From a virus, in IMG/VR virus record IMGVR_UViG_3300037042_000551, positions 1 through 26,286 of that record: a stretch of DNA of 26,286 nt; one strand, 5' to 3'. The notes under the pieces are model-generated. The model saw nothing but the letters and a program-made list of their open reading frames with translations. It was not told where the DNA came from and made no database searches. The translations under genes were made by a program, and so were the position numbers. Shown piece after piece: positions 12,374-21,714 of this stretch. Every line of letters begins with the position of its first letter. Within the stretch, counting starts at the first letter, position 1.

Positions 12374-14814
12374 TATACAAATCCTCTACTCAATGTAGCG
12401 TAATATGTTGCTCCCTCGTAAAACACACTCATAACATCAATTGCGTTTGGATTAGTGCTTAGTGTATTAATACCACCTGCAAACTTCATACTACTTGTTA
12501 ATGTACGACCACCCGTAGCGTCTTGCGTAATAACCAATGTCATACTACGACCTGTAATTGCATTACCTAAAGTATTCAATGTAATATTGCCAGTCAATGT
12601 CATATTTTGTATTGAACCATTAACAAAGTCTGGCGTAATTGTACCAGTAGCATTACCATACGCATAAACCGTTTCTTGAAAACGATTTAGTTGTAAATTG
12701 CCTACGTTAGCGTTACTAAAAGTTGCGTTATTAGATATTACTAAGTTTCCTAAGTTAGCGGTATTGTTTGCATCAAAAACGAATACGCCTGTACCAGAAC
12801 TATTGCTGGTATTACTTGCTTCTAATATAACATTTCTAGCATTAAGTTTAATGTTACCTCGGGTAACTGTACCTAACACGCTGGCTGCATTGTTTACTGC
12901 ACCTGTAAAAATATCAATACGACCACTTGTAAAATTGCCAGTAACACTTACATTACTAACATTACTACCGCCAGGATATATCCAACTACCAGATTCTAAT
13001 ACCAATCCAGGTGTAGTAATGTTACCAATTACAACATTGTTTATATTACCTTGACTTACACCTGCTACACCTCCTATACCAGGAGTACGAAAAAATACTT
13101 GATCTGCCGCTATAACATTACCAATAGTAATGTTGCTGACACCATTGCTTATACTAGTACCTAAACCAAAACCTGAACCAAAGTTAACTAATGGCGTTCT
13201 AATTGTACCTATAACACCATTGCTTGTGTCAATTGTAAAACGACCAAAGGCAAAAGTTGTAGCGGAAAGATTAACTGAGTTTGCGCTAAAACTTGATACC
13301 CCAATATCAGGCTGGATAGTGCCGGCGGCAATAGTTAACCCGCCACCCGATATATTATTACCTACTTGCCAACGAACACCGCCAGAATTTGCATTAAATG
13401 CACCACCCGTTATGTTATTAGCATTGGCGCTTTGACCACGACCAGAGGTCAAACTTATGGTTCCCCCGGTAACAACACGAGTTTGATTATTTGCACCCCA
13501 AGCTAAACCTGCGTTTATACTTATTGGACCACCTTGAATGCTTTGAGTATTTGAACTAATTCTGTTTGCATCACTACCCATTGTACCGCCACGAATAGTT
13601 AATCCGCCAGCGGCTATAATTGTGCCTGCATCCACATTAGCAAGACTAGTAATAGTTCCGCCATCTATACTTAATGATCTGTTATTGGCGTTTGCTACGT
13701 CAGTTATTATTTGTAAACTGTTTGTTGGAACAAGTGTAGAACTAAATTCTGTTAATAGTATATTACCTATTTTTAGATTACCAGCACCTGTAATGTTACC
13801 TGAAACGGCTAAACTTGTTAACGTACCAACTGCTGTAATGTTACTTTGTGTAGCATCAACTACTTGACCAGCAAAGTTTGCATAGTTTGCGTTTGCTATA
13901 CTTGTAGATTCAGGCGCAAATATGCCATTGCCAAACAATACGTTTGAACTAGAACCATCTAAATTGATGGTTGCGATGTTGCCTATACCAACAACATTAG
14001 CTACAGCAACGCTATTAGCACTTGCGGCAATATTTGCGTAACTTGCATAGTTTGCGTTAGCTACTTCACCACTTACATTAGCACCAGCTACACTGTTTGC
14101 TATACTTGCTACGTTTGCAAAACTTGCGTAATTAGCGTTAGCTACTTCACCACTTACATTGCTACCTGATACACTAAATGCTGTACCAGCAAAGTTTGCA
14201 TAGTTTGCGTTAGCTATGCTTGTAGATTCAGGCGCAAATACGCCATTGCCAAATAATACATTTGAGCTAGAACCATCTAAATTAAGCACTGCAATATTAC
14301 CTATACCAACAACATTAGCTACAGCAACACTGTTTGCACTTGCCGCAACATTTGCAAATGCACTATAGTTTGCATTAGCTACAATACCAGAAACATTAGC
14401 ACCTGCTACTGCATTAGCTGTAGTTGCGAACGTTGCAAGATTGGCTGTGTTTGCTATGTTTGCAAAACTTGCATAGTTTGCATTAGCTACTATACCACTT
14501 ACATTAGCACCTGCTACACTAAATGCTGTACCTGCAAAGTTTGCGTAATTGGCATTTGCTACAACAAGATTAGTCAAGCCAGTTAGAAATGCACCATTAC
14601 CAAAATAGTAATCTGCTGTTATATTACTATTTGCCGTAATAGTATCAATTGTCATGTTGCCAGTTGCAACAATGTTTGTGACTGTGTTGCCTCCATCAGT
14701 ACCTGCATTTAATAATGATACGACATTGGCATTACCATACGCTGAAGTTGGTCTTATATTTACGCCACCCCCAGAGTACAGTGTTGTTAAGTTATTTGAT
14801 GATACATTTGCCAT
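12373..14814 (-). CDS. Long repetitive tail fibre
   Basis: The 813-residue protein begins MANVSSNNLTTLYSGGGVNI. The first third is built from V/I-ANANYA-x-FA units, near residues 85, 109, 146, 200, 225, 251 and 306. A larger duplicated block ends FAPESTSIANANYANFAG at residues 157-210 and 263-316. The middle is beta-rich with Gly/Asn turns (GGTISLTSGRG, NNITGG). The last 95 residues (MTLTGNITLNTLGNAITGRS, VLTS-type strands, then FYEGATYYATLSRGFV) match a C-terminal domain I have seen in many aquatic phage fibres. It likely forms a trimeric receptor-binding fibre. The gene follows the head-tail adaptor by 11 bases and has no separate promoter. Confidence 0.85.
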   Translation of the reverse strand: MANVSSNNLTTLYSGGGVNIRPTSAYGNANVVSLLNAGTDGGNTVTNIVATGNMTIDTITANSNITADYYFGNGAFLTGLTNLVVANANYANFAGTAFSVAGANVSGIVANANYASFANIANTANLATFATTANAVAGANVSGIVANANYSAFANVAASANSVAVANVVGIGNIAVLNLDGSSSNVLFGNGVFAPESTSIANANYANFAGTAFSVSGSNVSGEVANANYASFANVASIANSVAGANVSGEVANANYASYANIAASANSVAVANVVGIGNIATINLDGSSSNVLFGNGIFAPESTSIANANYANFAGQVVDATQSNITAVGTLTSLAVSGNITGAGNLKIGNILLTEFSSTLVPTNSLQIITDVANANNRSLSIDGGTITSLANVDAGTIIAAGGLTIRGGTMGSDANRISSNTQSIQGGPISINAGLAWGANNQTRVVTGGTISLTSGRGQSANANNITGGAFNANSGGVRWQVGNNISGGGLTIAAGTIQPDIGVSSFSANSVNLSATTFAFGRFTIDTSNGVIGTIRTPLVNFGSGFGLGTSISNGVSNITIGNVIAADQVFFRTPGIGGVAGVSQGNINNVVIGNITTPGLVLESGSWIYPGGSNVSNVSVTGNFTSGRIDIFTGAVNNAASVLGTVTRGNIKLNARNVILEASNTSNSSGTGVFVFDANNTANLGNLVISNNATFSNANVGNLQLNRFQETVYAYGNATGTITPDFVNGSIQNMTLTGNITLNTLGNAITGRSMTLVITQDATGGRTLTSSMKFAGGINTLSTNPNAIDVMSVFYEGATYYATLSRGFV
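13867..14346 (-). repeat. 318-base direct repeat within the fibre gene
   Basis: Segments 14185-14346 and 13867-14028 encode almost identical 54-residue blocks, including VANVVGIGNIA and NLDGSSSNVLFGNG. The copies differ by a few conservative changes. They are 318 bases apart, a multiple of three, so they could recombine without a frameshift and change fibre length. Confidence 0.85.
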
Positions 14815-14825
14815 TTTCTTCTACC

Positions 14826-16034
14826 TTATTTGATGTTATATTGACGATACTGACGAGGTTGCCATACTGAAGTCAATCGTGTATGACCGCCACTCCATTT
14901 ACCTAAATTGTTTTGGTCATTAACAATGTTCCAAGCATTGTCGTATTTTTGTGCGTATACTGCGGCATCTTCAGCATTGTGACGCTTGATGTAGTATTCA
15001 CGTAATGTTGAATATACATAACCTTCTGCCCAAGTTTGCAATACTGCATTACTTTGAACTGTTACGTCAATTAGTGTAATGTCTGTAATTGTTCCACCTG
15101 CTGGACTAGAGCCACCAACTACGCTAACCTGAATACTAGTTGAATTAGTAATTTGTGTTACAGTGGCACTTGTAAAACCAGTTCCTAAACTACCTGTTCC
15201 TGGTGTTGCTGTAATCTTATCACCTACAGTTAATATACTTGTATCAGTCATACCTGTAATAGCAATCAACCAAGGACCACTTCCACTGATAGGATTTACA
15301 CTACCTACATCGCTAACTAATTCATCATTGACTGGACTGAATAGTAAAGGCCATGCTTTGTAGTAATACATGTTGATAAGATCGCCTTGAGCAACATATG
15401 GTAAAAACTGATAGCTGTCATAAACTTCACTGAATTTACCACGAATAACTGCTGGTACATTGACTGGTTGTAGATATAGTTGTGCAACCATACCCTGTGT
15501 AATAATGTCACGATCACCAATACGATCATAAACAATCCAAGGACCTGTTTGACTAGATTGTGATCCTACTGTTGTGAATTGTAATGTTCCACTTACTGTA
15601 CCGCCATTAGGAACAGACAACGTAATGACTGATCCAATAGTTGAACTTGGTGCAATAGTAACACTAGCACCTAGACCAATACCTGTTCCAGTTACAAGCA
15701 TACCAACTTGTATAGTTTGATTTGGAATGCTTGTTAGTGTTATTGTTGTTAGACCATTAGTACCTGTTGCTGTTGCACTTGTGTTATATTGCTGTCCTTG
15801 CTTGAAGAACAATATAGGCTTGTTCATGTCACCTGGAATAGGAATATGACCTAGTTCGTCTGCTATACCAATGTTCTCTGGTGCATATGGATCACTACGT
15901 AATGCGGGCAATTCAATGTTACGCATTGATAACTCAGCCATAAAGATGCACTTCTTTATTTCTGCGTCATTTGTTGAACCTGTGAAATCTTTGATGAATG
16001 TTACTAGGTCATCGCCTGTTGGTATTACAAACAT
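14826..16034 (-). CDS. Head-to-tail adaptor with two inserted beta modules
   Basis: The 402-residue protein begins MFVIPTGDDLVTFIKDFTGS. The outer parts, residues 1-80 and about 326-402 (WAEGYVYSTLREYYIKRHNA and later NLGKWSGG), are helical and resemble head-tail adaptor or gp4-like connectors. Residues 85-157 form a beta-rich insert (VGMLVTGTGIGLGASV). Residues 247-325 form a second insert (ILTVGDKITATPGTGSLGTG). Both look like modular Ig-like or beta-sandwich additions that would decorate the neck. The first insert resembles residues 283-349 of the nozzle-like protein. The gene starts three bases after the 192-residue gene and precedes the fibre. Confidence 0.7.
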   Translation of the reverse strand: MFVIPTGDDLVTFIKDFTGSTNDAEIKKCIFMAELSMRNIELPALRSDPYAPENIGIADELGHIPIPGDMNKPILFFKQGQQYNTSATATGTNGLTTITLTSIPNQTIQVGMLVTGTGIGLGASVTIAPSSTIGSVITLSVPNGGTVSGTLQFTTVGSQSSQTGPWIVYDRIGDRDIITQGMVAQLYLQPVNVPAVIRGKFSEVYDSYQFLPYVAQGDLINMYYYKAWPLLFSPVNDELVSDVGSVNPISGSGPWLIAITGMTDTSILTVGDKITATPGTGSLGTGFTSATVTQITNSTSIQVSVVGGSSPAGGTITDITLIDVTVQSNAVLQTWAEGYVYSTLREYYIKRHNAEDAAVYAQKYDNAWNIVNDQNNLGKWSGGHTRLTSVWQPRQYRQYNIK

Positions 16035-16037
16035 ATT

Positions 16038-16616
16038 TTAATGTCCTTGAAAATATTTCTTTTCGCCACTTTTAGTTGGGTAGGGTACAGCAACTGGGAT
16101 AGGCAACTTACCACCCGGATAACACACATACTGAGGATATTCTGTTTCAACCACTCTGTAAAATTGTGCTTTTAATGTTCTATCGTTTTTAATAGCTGAC
16201 CATGGCATACCGCCAAAATATTGATCGCTAATACGAATGCTAATTACTTTTGGTAATTCCATCCATTTGAAGCCTAATGTACCATCAGGCATTAGTGGAG
16301 CTAGTGGATCAGGTATTCCCATTTCTGCCGCATTCCTATAATTCTTTACATCTTCTAGTATGCGTTTAATGTTTAATTGTTCACGTTTAATGTAAAATTT
16401 ACCATCTTCACGACCTGTAGTTGTAATGATGTTTTTGCTTTTACTTGCTTCGGTTCTAGTCCAATCACCTTTCATTGAATTATAAAGATCATTATTTTGC
16501 AATAATCTATCTGCTAATCCATTGTCAGTTGTAATCATCCCACCATGATCTTGTCTATAGTAATCATGGTTTTTTTGTGGGTCATTGTCGTCTAAGTATT
16601 CAGGAGTATTATTCAT
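16038..16616 (-). CDS. Unknown protein after the capsid terminator
   Basis: The 192-residue protein begins MNNTPEYLDDNDPQKNHDYY and is polar, with a helical core (REQLNIKRILEDVKNYRNAA) and a C-terminal segment ending KYFQGH. I recognise no domain. Its position between the capsid protein and the adaptor suggests a neck or internal head component. It is unusual in starting six bases after a TAAATA element, with no Shine-Dalgarno. It is the first gene after the terminator at 16658-16680, so this transcript probably has its own initiation point. Confidence 0.65.
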   Translation of the reverse strand: MNNTPEYLDDNDPQKNHDYYRQDHGGMITTDNGLADRLLQNNDLYNSMKGDWTRTEASKSKNIITTTGREDGKFYIKREQLNIKRILEDVKNYRNAAEMGIPDPLAPLMPDGTLGFKWMELPKVISIRISDQYFGGMPWSAIKNDRTLKAQFYRVVETEYPQYVCYPGGKLPIPVAVPYPTKSGEKKYFQGH

Positions 16617-16622
16617 AGTATG

Positions 16623-16628
16623 TATTTA
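16623..16628 (-). promoter_or_regulatory. CTAAATA element six bases before an ATG
   Basis: The minus strand reads CACTAAATACATACTATG. It lies between the capsid terminator and the 192-residue gene. It is therefore a likely restart point for the neck and tail transcript, which would be leaderless or nearly so. Confidence 0.4.
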
Positions 16629-16657
16629 GTGTTTGTAGAAATGTCTTTTATGAATAG

Positions 16658-16680
16658 AAAAAGGGGAACCGAAGTTCCCC
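16658..16680 (-). terminator. Intrinsic terminator with UUCG tetraloop after the capsid gene
   Basis: On the minus strand GGGGAAC (16674-16680) pairs with GTTCCCC (16663-16669) around TTCG, forming the extra-stable C(UUCG)G loop. A run of T residues (TTTTTC) follows. It ends the transcript of the major capsid gene before the neck gene at 16616. Confidence 0.9.
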
Positions 16681-16705
16681 CTTGCTTTTACACTATAATC
16701 AATGA

Positions 16706-17878
16706 TTAAGGTGTAACGTCGCCAGGACCAAAGTTTACACGACTTACTAGAGCCGCGGCACGTGGGCCAGGTAAACTTGCTTGAGCGGTTGTACCTGCTG
16801 TGATGTTATTCAACATACCAACACCAGCTGGGTTACGTACAATCAATGTACCTTCCATAATGAACTGATCCAAACTAGCATCAGCATTACTGAATACTTC
16901 ATTGTTAGGACCTAAGTCACGCAATGAACCCCACTGAACAACATCTTCATTCAAGAAGTAGATGCTGTTTGGAGATACTTGGTCCATGATCCATGAATCA
17001 TAGATTTCGTATGTATAATTGAAGTCGCCTTCGTATGTACTAATTGTATCACCACGTGCTGAATCAACACGATTGATACCACGTGACTGAGGCATGTTAT
17101 CGCTTAATGATGTGCGTAATGATGTTGGAGCAACAACAGTACGAATCTTAGCGTTGTAACGCTGTTCAGCGGTAGTAACTAATTGCTTATACAATGCAGG
17201 TGAGAAGTACTGGTTAGTAAATGTACCAGCATAGTAGTAACTACCATTAGCATAAATGCGTAATGCATTACTAATTTGTGTAGCACTGTCAGTATCTTCG
17301 TTGTTGAAGAATGTGTCTAAACCACTTACTGAACCTGAAGTTGTATTGAAACTCATTGTACCTGCAAAAGATGCCAATGAACCCATACGACGACCTGTTT
17401 GACCAGCTGGTAGACCTGAAGCTGTACCAGATTGACCTGCGTACTTTGTACCGATTTGGTCAGCACGAACTAATTGTAACTCAACGTCAAACATCAATTC
17501 AATCAATTGCTTGACTTCTTGATATGCTTGTGGGTCACCACCAGATTGCATAACAGCACGTGCAGTGCCTGAAGCGGCAATAACTGTACTGAAAATCTGT
17601 GTGTAGTTACCTAAGTTGAAGCGACTGTTGCTTTCAGCTTGTGATGTAGCAACTGTAGCACCTTCAACTTGAGCTTGAACAGCTGGGGCTCGGTAAATGT
17701 CATCTGTCCACAATGGTAGTGTACTGTTAACTTTACGCTTTTTGCTCATACACATGTTTAATACAGGTGTATCATCTTTAACACGATTTGAAACGTCAAG
17801 GTCTAAATCCTTAACAACGATATCCGCACCATATGCAGTGGTACCATTACCAATCTGACTTGTTGTAATTTCTGCCAT
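16706..17878 (-). CDS. Major capsid protein (SU10-like, DUF5309 type)
   Basis: The 390-residue protein begins MAEITTSQIGNGTTAYGADI. It has blocks typical of the DUF5309/SU10 capsid group: NRVKDDTPVLNMCMSKKRKV, then LPLWTDDIYRAPAVQAQVEG, NLGNYTQIFSTVIAASGTA and VELQLVRAD. These match the HK97-fold capsid pattern of an N-arm followed by the E-loop and P-domain. It assembles the head shell. A strong AAGGAG site six bases before the start suggests heavy translation, and a terminator follows directly. It sits between the scaffold candidate and the neck genes, the usual capsid position. Confidence 0.88.
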   Translation of the reverse strand: MAEITTSQIGNGTTAYGADIVVKDLDLDVSNRVKDDTPVLNMCMSKKRKVNSTLPLWTDDIYRAPAVQAQVEGATVATSQAESNSRFNLGNYTQIFSTVIAASGTARAVMQSGGDPQAYQEVKQLIELMFDVELQLVRADQIGTKYAGQSGTASGLPAGQTGRRMGSLASFAGTMSFNTTSGSVSGLDTFFNNEDTDSATQISNALRIYANGSYYYAGTFTNQYFSPALYKQLVTTAEQRYNAKIRTVVAPTSLRTSLSDNMPQSRGINRVDSARGDTISTYEGDFNYTYEIYDSWIMDQVSPNSIYFLNEDVVQWGSLRDLGPNNEVFSNADASLDQFIMEGTLIVRNPAGVGMLNNITAGTTAQASLPGPRAAALVSRVNFGPGDVTP

Positions 17879-17884
17879 TTTATT

Positions 17885-17890
17885 CTCCTT
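17885..17890 (-). promoter_or_regulatory. Strong ribosome binding site for the capsid gene
   Basis: AAGGAG on the minus strand, six bases before the capsid ATG, is one of the best Shine-Dalgarno sequences in the window. It fits a protein needed in hundreds of copies. Confidence 0.8.
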
Positions 17891-17913
17891 AAATGAATGT
17901 AGTTAGGCTAAGT

Positions 17914-19059
17914 TTATCTACTACTACGAATCTGTTTTAAGCGACTCATTAGTAGATTATCTGCGGCTTTTTTATCGCCGCCCTTGGCTTGTTCACGAAG
18001 TTTGCTTAAGTCGTCACCACCACCTTTTTGTGTGGTAGACCCACGGCGTTGTGTTAACGCAGCCATACTAGATCCTGCAGATTTTGTAGTTGGTTTATCT
18101 CTATAGCGCAAACCGTCTCGTACCAATGATAATAAATTCTCATCGCTTGAGATTAGGTCAATATTAGGAACTCCAGGAATAATTTCTTGTTTGGCTTGAG
18201 GCCATAACTTAGAAACTTTTTCTCGTACTTCATTATAGACATATTCGTTTTTCAACTCTTTGTCTGTAAATCCCTTACGAGCCTGTTCTAATCGTTCATT
18301 GACTTGTTGAGCACGAACTTGTCTGAACTGATCTACAGCAGGTTTCATTTGATTAATGACACCTTGTTGCTGACGAATGTATTGTTCATTCTGTCTCATA
18401 CTCGCTTGGATTCTGGCTATTTGTCCAGGATCTCTAGTCGTTGCCAACTGTTGCTGAAATGTCGTTTGATAATTTTGTGTTTTAACAATCTCATCATACG
18501 CACTCTGTAACTTAGGCTGAACTGTAAATTCCATTGCTAAAGTTAAACCTTCTTGCCTTGCTTGAGTTTCCTTTAAGTACTCGTCAAACTCTGCCCTCTG
18601 TATTTTTAACTCTCTTGCTTCTTCATGTATTGCTGAACCTTGACCTAAAATGGCTGCGGCTTTCTTAGCATCAATAACTACTTCTTTACCATTTCGCATG
18701 AACTTGAACTTAGCGTTCGGGTTCGTTTCTGCGAATTCAATAAAATCAATTAGTTCGTCTGCTGTAGATCCATTACTACTGTCGCTTACCTCTTCAGGGG
18801 CTTCAGGTTCTTGAATGTCGCTTGCGTTTTCAGGAACAAAAATATCATCAACTTCTGGCATTTCATTCTCAGATGCCACAGGGCTTGATGATTCTGCCGA
18901 CTCATCTTGACCTGTTGCAGGTTGCTTGGTAGCACCAATTTGGTTACGCTGTGTGTTTTCACGCATTGCGGCCATTTTCTGGGCTATTGAGTCCAAACTA
19001 GGAACTGCTGGTGATTCAGTGACCGCGCTAGGAGCGTTAGGGCTGATTTCTGTTGTCAT
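17914..19059 (-). CDS. Capsid scaffolding protein candidate
   Basis: The 381-residue protein begins MTTEISPNAPSAVTESPAVP. The N-terminal 110 residues are disordered, acidic and Ser/Pro-rich. A segment KFKFMRNGKEVVIDAKKAAA follows, then a long charged helix (ARELKIQRAEFDEYLKETQA to VRAQQVNERLEQARKG), and finally a basic tail (SRLKQIRSSR). This acidic/coiled/basic layout and the position directly before the major capsid gene fit scaffolding proteins. I see no serine-protease motif, so I do not call it a protease. The start follows AAAGAAAATTT, a weak ribosome site. Confidence 0.7.
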   Translation of the reverse strand: MTTEISPNAPSAVTESPAVPSLDSIAQKMAAMRENTQRNQIGATKQPATGQDESAESSSPVASENEMPEVDDIFVPENASDIQEPEAPEEVSDSSNGSTADELIDFIEFAETNPNAKFKFMRNGKEVVIDAKKAAAILGQGSAIHEEARELKIQRAEFDEYLKETQARQEGLTLAMEFTVQPKLQSAYDEIVKTQNYQTTFQQQLATTRDPGQIARIQASMRQNEQYIRQQQGVINQMKPAVDQFRQVRAQQVNERLEQARKGFTDKELKNEYVYNEVREKVSKLWPQAKQEIIPGVPNIDLISSDENLLSLVRDGLRYRDKPTTKSAGSSMAALTQRRGSTTQKGGGDDLSKLREQAKGGDKKAADNLLMSRLKQIRSSR

Positions 19060-19076
19060 AAATTTTCTTTCTATAT

Positions 19077-19415
19077 TTACTCGGGCACCTGATTAGTGTT
19101 ACCAAGTTTGTTTTTCAAATATACTGCTCTTTTCAGAGAAGTAATGAAACTGTCTATTCCAGCGAGTTCGTTACATAACGATACTCGTTGAGCATTGTCG
19201 TCTGGACTGTGACCCCTTATACTTGCTAATTGGTCAGCTAGTTCAAACTTAAAATGATGTATAAACATTGCTAAATCTTTATCCTTTAGTAATTTTTCTG
19301 CTTGACTTCCGTAATGTCTTACACGATCGGCCTGTGATGGTGTAAGTTTGTTTATATTACTTAAATCAACGGTTAATCTGTTATTGTAAAATTCTATCGT
19401 ATCTTCATTAATCAT
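19077..19415 (-). CDS. Small unknown protein between portal and scaffold
   Basis: The 112-residue protein begins MINEDTIEFYNNRLTVDLSN. It is helical and mildly charged (ADRVRHYGSQAEKLLKDKDL, AGIDSFITSLKRAVYLKNKL), with no recognised motif. A ribosome site, TTGGAATAGAAT, precedes the ATG. Its place between portal and scaffold suggests a small head-assembly or head-interior protein. The function is not established. Confidence 0.65.
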   Translation of the reverse strand: MINEDTIEFYNNRLTVDLSNINKLTPSQADRVRHYGSQAEKLLKDKDLAMFIHHFKFELADQLASIRGHSPDDNAQRVSLCNELAGIDSFITSLKRAVYLKNKLGNTNQVPE

Positions 19416-19436
19416 ATTCTATTCCAATTATACTCT

Positions 19437-19442
19437 TATTTA
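19437..19442 (-). promoter_or_regulatory. GACTAAATA element before the 112-residue gene
   Basis: The minus strand reads TTTGACTAAATAAGAGTATAATTGG in the 37-base gap after the portal gene. TATAAT just downstream could also be a host -10 element, but no well-spaced -35 is evident. Confidence 0.35.
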
Positions 19443-19452
19443 GTCAAACAAA

Positions 19453-21714
19453 TTAGCTATAAACTTTTGGCTTACCTTGTGCTAATGCCATGTAGTCAAG
19501 TTGTGTTTCAGCATCTTGACCATTCATTTCTGCCATGATTTGTTGCGTTTTAGCATCATCAAGTTGAGCACTACTTAGTCGCTTCTTATCTTCAGCACTA
19601 GGTTCACGATTCTTCATAGCTTCTTGACCTTGAGCAATCATAGCTTTAACTTCACTGTCACTAGGTAGATATGTGTCACAATCTTTTACACCAAGAATGT
19701 ATAATGTATCAGCAAATGGCTTCTTAACTTTCTGATATATTTCAGGAGTCAATGTTCCTTGTGCAACCATACCTTGAGTTGTTTGATATAAATCACTTTG
19801 ACACTTTTGAATGATTTGTAAACGACCCAATGCGTTTTCTTCACTCATCATACCAATACTTAATTCTAAGTGAATTTGCTTACGATCACAGAAGTTCATA
19901 TCATCCCATGCTTTGTAATCTAAGTATTCTGGAAGGTTATCAGGGTGGAATTTCTGAGCTAATTTCTTAACACCATAATCATCACCATACTGAACTAATG
20001 TGCGCCATACTAGCCACAATGCTTCTTTAAGACCTTCAGCACTATTACGAATAGTGTTGTCTTGTATGATTTGGTTAGGAGTTAATGCTAGTTGTAGTTT
20101 AATACCACTATTACCTGCAGCCATAACTTCTGGATTGAATACATCACTAGGAGTTGTCATACCTACCATAGCCATCGTATCTTGTTGTATGCGATTCATA
20201 GCAACTTCCAAGAACTGTAAGTTTCCGCTTGGAGGAGGCAATTGGTAGATATCTTTTGTTGGATCAAATTTACTGTCTAAGATAAAGATTGCGGCTTCGC
20301 CATCTTGTAACATCTCAAAGTCTAATCTGTCGGGCTTAACACCGATTCTTGGTGTAGCTGTTAACAAGCCTAATTGTATTTCAGCACGTGCGGCTGATGT
20401 GTTGTATTCTTGCATTGGAATAACACTTTCAGCAATACTCATACCATAGAAGTTACCTGGCAGTGGCTTAGGACACATGTTAGCAACAGGAATAAACTCA
20501 ACTTCTTTTGCTGAAATAATATAGCTACCTGAGTAAATTAACTCAACTAGTTCTAATTCACCATCACCATCAATGTCATACTTGTTCCATACCGTAACAA
20601 TTGAAACTTGACGACTATCTGGATCTGCACTACTTGCACTGCTGACTGGCACACCCATAACAGGTACTGAGTCACGTGCGTGAATAGCTAAGTTGTTTAA
20701 TACTGAACCTGCTTGATATGCACCATTCATATTGTATTCTGCGTGTTCACGGAATTGTTCTAAATTAATACCAGGATATAATTCAGTAGCTTCCTGAATA
20801 GTCATAGGATCGTAGTAACCACAGAAAGGTTGATCTTTCATTTCTGGTACAGTTGGATCACAGATCCAATAGTGTTGTGCGATAGGTACAAACTTAACAT
20901 TGATATTATAACCAGTTAGTTTATACTTTGCACTATAAATTGTATTGCGATTGATTGCGTCATTAAAAACAGACTGTTCACCATCCAACATCATGTCTGC
21001 TGGATCCATTGGTTCTGCATCTTCATTCTCACCTTGAAGTGTTGCTAAAAACTCATCAAGTTTAGCTTGACCAATATTCGTTTTTTCTTGACCTAAGTTT
21101 TGTTGTATTTCAGCTAATGCTTTTTGCATATCAACGCTAGTTCTGCGTTTGCTTTGACGCAATGTTGTCAATCCACTTTCACTAGCTTGCTGTTCAAATG
21201 CACGTAATTGGTCATTTGTACCTTGTATGTCAACATATCGTGTAATTGGCTCACGAATAGGTTTAATCATCATCATGCCGTTCTTGTGCATAGTTGCGTC
21301 CATAATCCAACGCTCTAAAATAAAGTGTGGATCATTCATCTGATTGACAACTTTACTAACCATGTTAGTTGCTTGTCTTGCGGCAATTTCATCTTCTTCT
21401 GTATCAGCTACAAATTCAAAGTTAATTTCGCCATTGGGCATTAGACCTTTAGCAATAACTGCTGTAGCATAATCTACAACTGGTTTAACTGATGGATGGA
21501 TATAATCTATACCGTTAACAGGGGCAGTAGAATCAGTAACCGCTAAACATAAGTAATGATAGTCTGAAGCACGATTCACTGCATTTTTTGTGCCTAAATA
21601 ACGCAAATAGCTAGCCATTTTGACATCCATCAAATTCTTCATGCGAACGAAATTAGCGTTAATTTTTCTGTTTTGGTTGATGAACTCAACGGGGATATTT
21701 TTAATATCTAACAT
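19453..21714 (-). CDS. Portal protein
   Basis: The 753-residue protein begins MLDIKNIPVEFINQNRKINA. It has the architecture of large podovirus-type portals. The N-terminal helical part contains VKPVVDYATAVIAKGLMPNG and IMDATMHKNGMMMIKP. The middle includes FVPIAQHYWICDPTVPE and EFIPVANMCPKPLPGNFYGM. Next come the MNRIQQDTMAMVG region and a helical C-terminal barrel with VKKPFADTLYI and QQIMAEMNGQ. Twelve copies would form the ring through which DNA is packaged. It follows TerL and the Zn-ribbon gene and precedes the scaffold and capsid genes, the standard order. The family call is by architecture, not by alignment. Confidence 0.82.
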   Translation of the reverse strand: MLDIKNIPVEFINQNRKINANFVRMKNLMDVKMASYLRYLGTKNAVNRASDYHYLCLAVTDSTAPVNGIDYIHPSVKPVVDYATAVIAKGLMPNGEINFEFVADTEEDEIAARQATNMVSKVVNQMNDPHFILERWIMDATMHKNGMMMIKPIREPITRYVDIQGTNDQLRAFEQQASESGLTTLRQSKRRTSVDMQKALAEIQQNLGQEKTNIGQAKLDEFLATLQGENEDAEPMDPADMMLDGEQSVFNDAINRNTIYSAKYKLTGYNINVKFVPIAQHYWICDPTVPEMKDQPFCGYYDPMTIQEATELYPGINLEQFREHAEYNMNGAYQAGSVLNNLAIHARDSVPVMGVPVSSASSADPDSRQVSIVTVWNKYDIDGDGELELVELIYSGSYIISAKEVEFIPVANMCPKPLPGNFYGMSIAESVIPMQEYNTSAARAEIQLGLLTATPRIGVKPDRLDFEMLQDGEAAIFILDSKFDPTKDIYQLPPPSGNLQFLEVAMNRIQQDTMAMVGMTTPSDVFNPEVMAAGNSGIKLQLALTPNQIIQDNTIRNSAEGLKEALWLVWRTLVQYGDDYGVKKLAQKFHPDNLPEYLDYKAWDDMNFCDRKQIHLELSIGMMSEENALGRLQIIQKCQSDLYQTTQGMVAQGTLTPEIYQKVKKPFADTLYILGVKDCDTYLPSDSEVKAMIAQGQEAMKNREPSAEDKKRLSSAQLDDAKTQQIMAEMNGQDAETQLDYMALAQGKPKVYS

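Noticed and set aside
12455-13867. Plus-strand open frames opposite the fibre gene
   Set aside because: They are low-complexity Leu/Pro/Val frames opposite Ala/Asn-rich repeats, without start signals, and they conflict with a well-supported fibre gene.
17914-19059. Prohead protease in the scaffold-like gene
   Set aside because: I see no Ser-His catalytic pattern of the U35 or U9 type; the protein is acidic and coiled instead.
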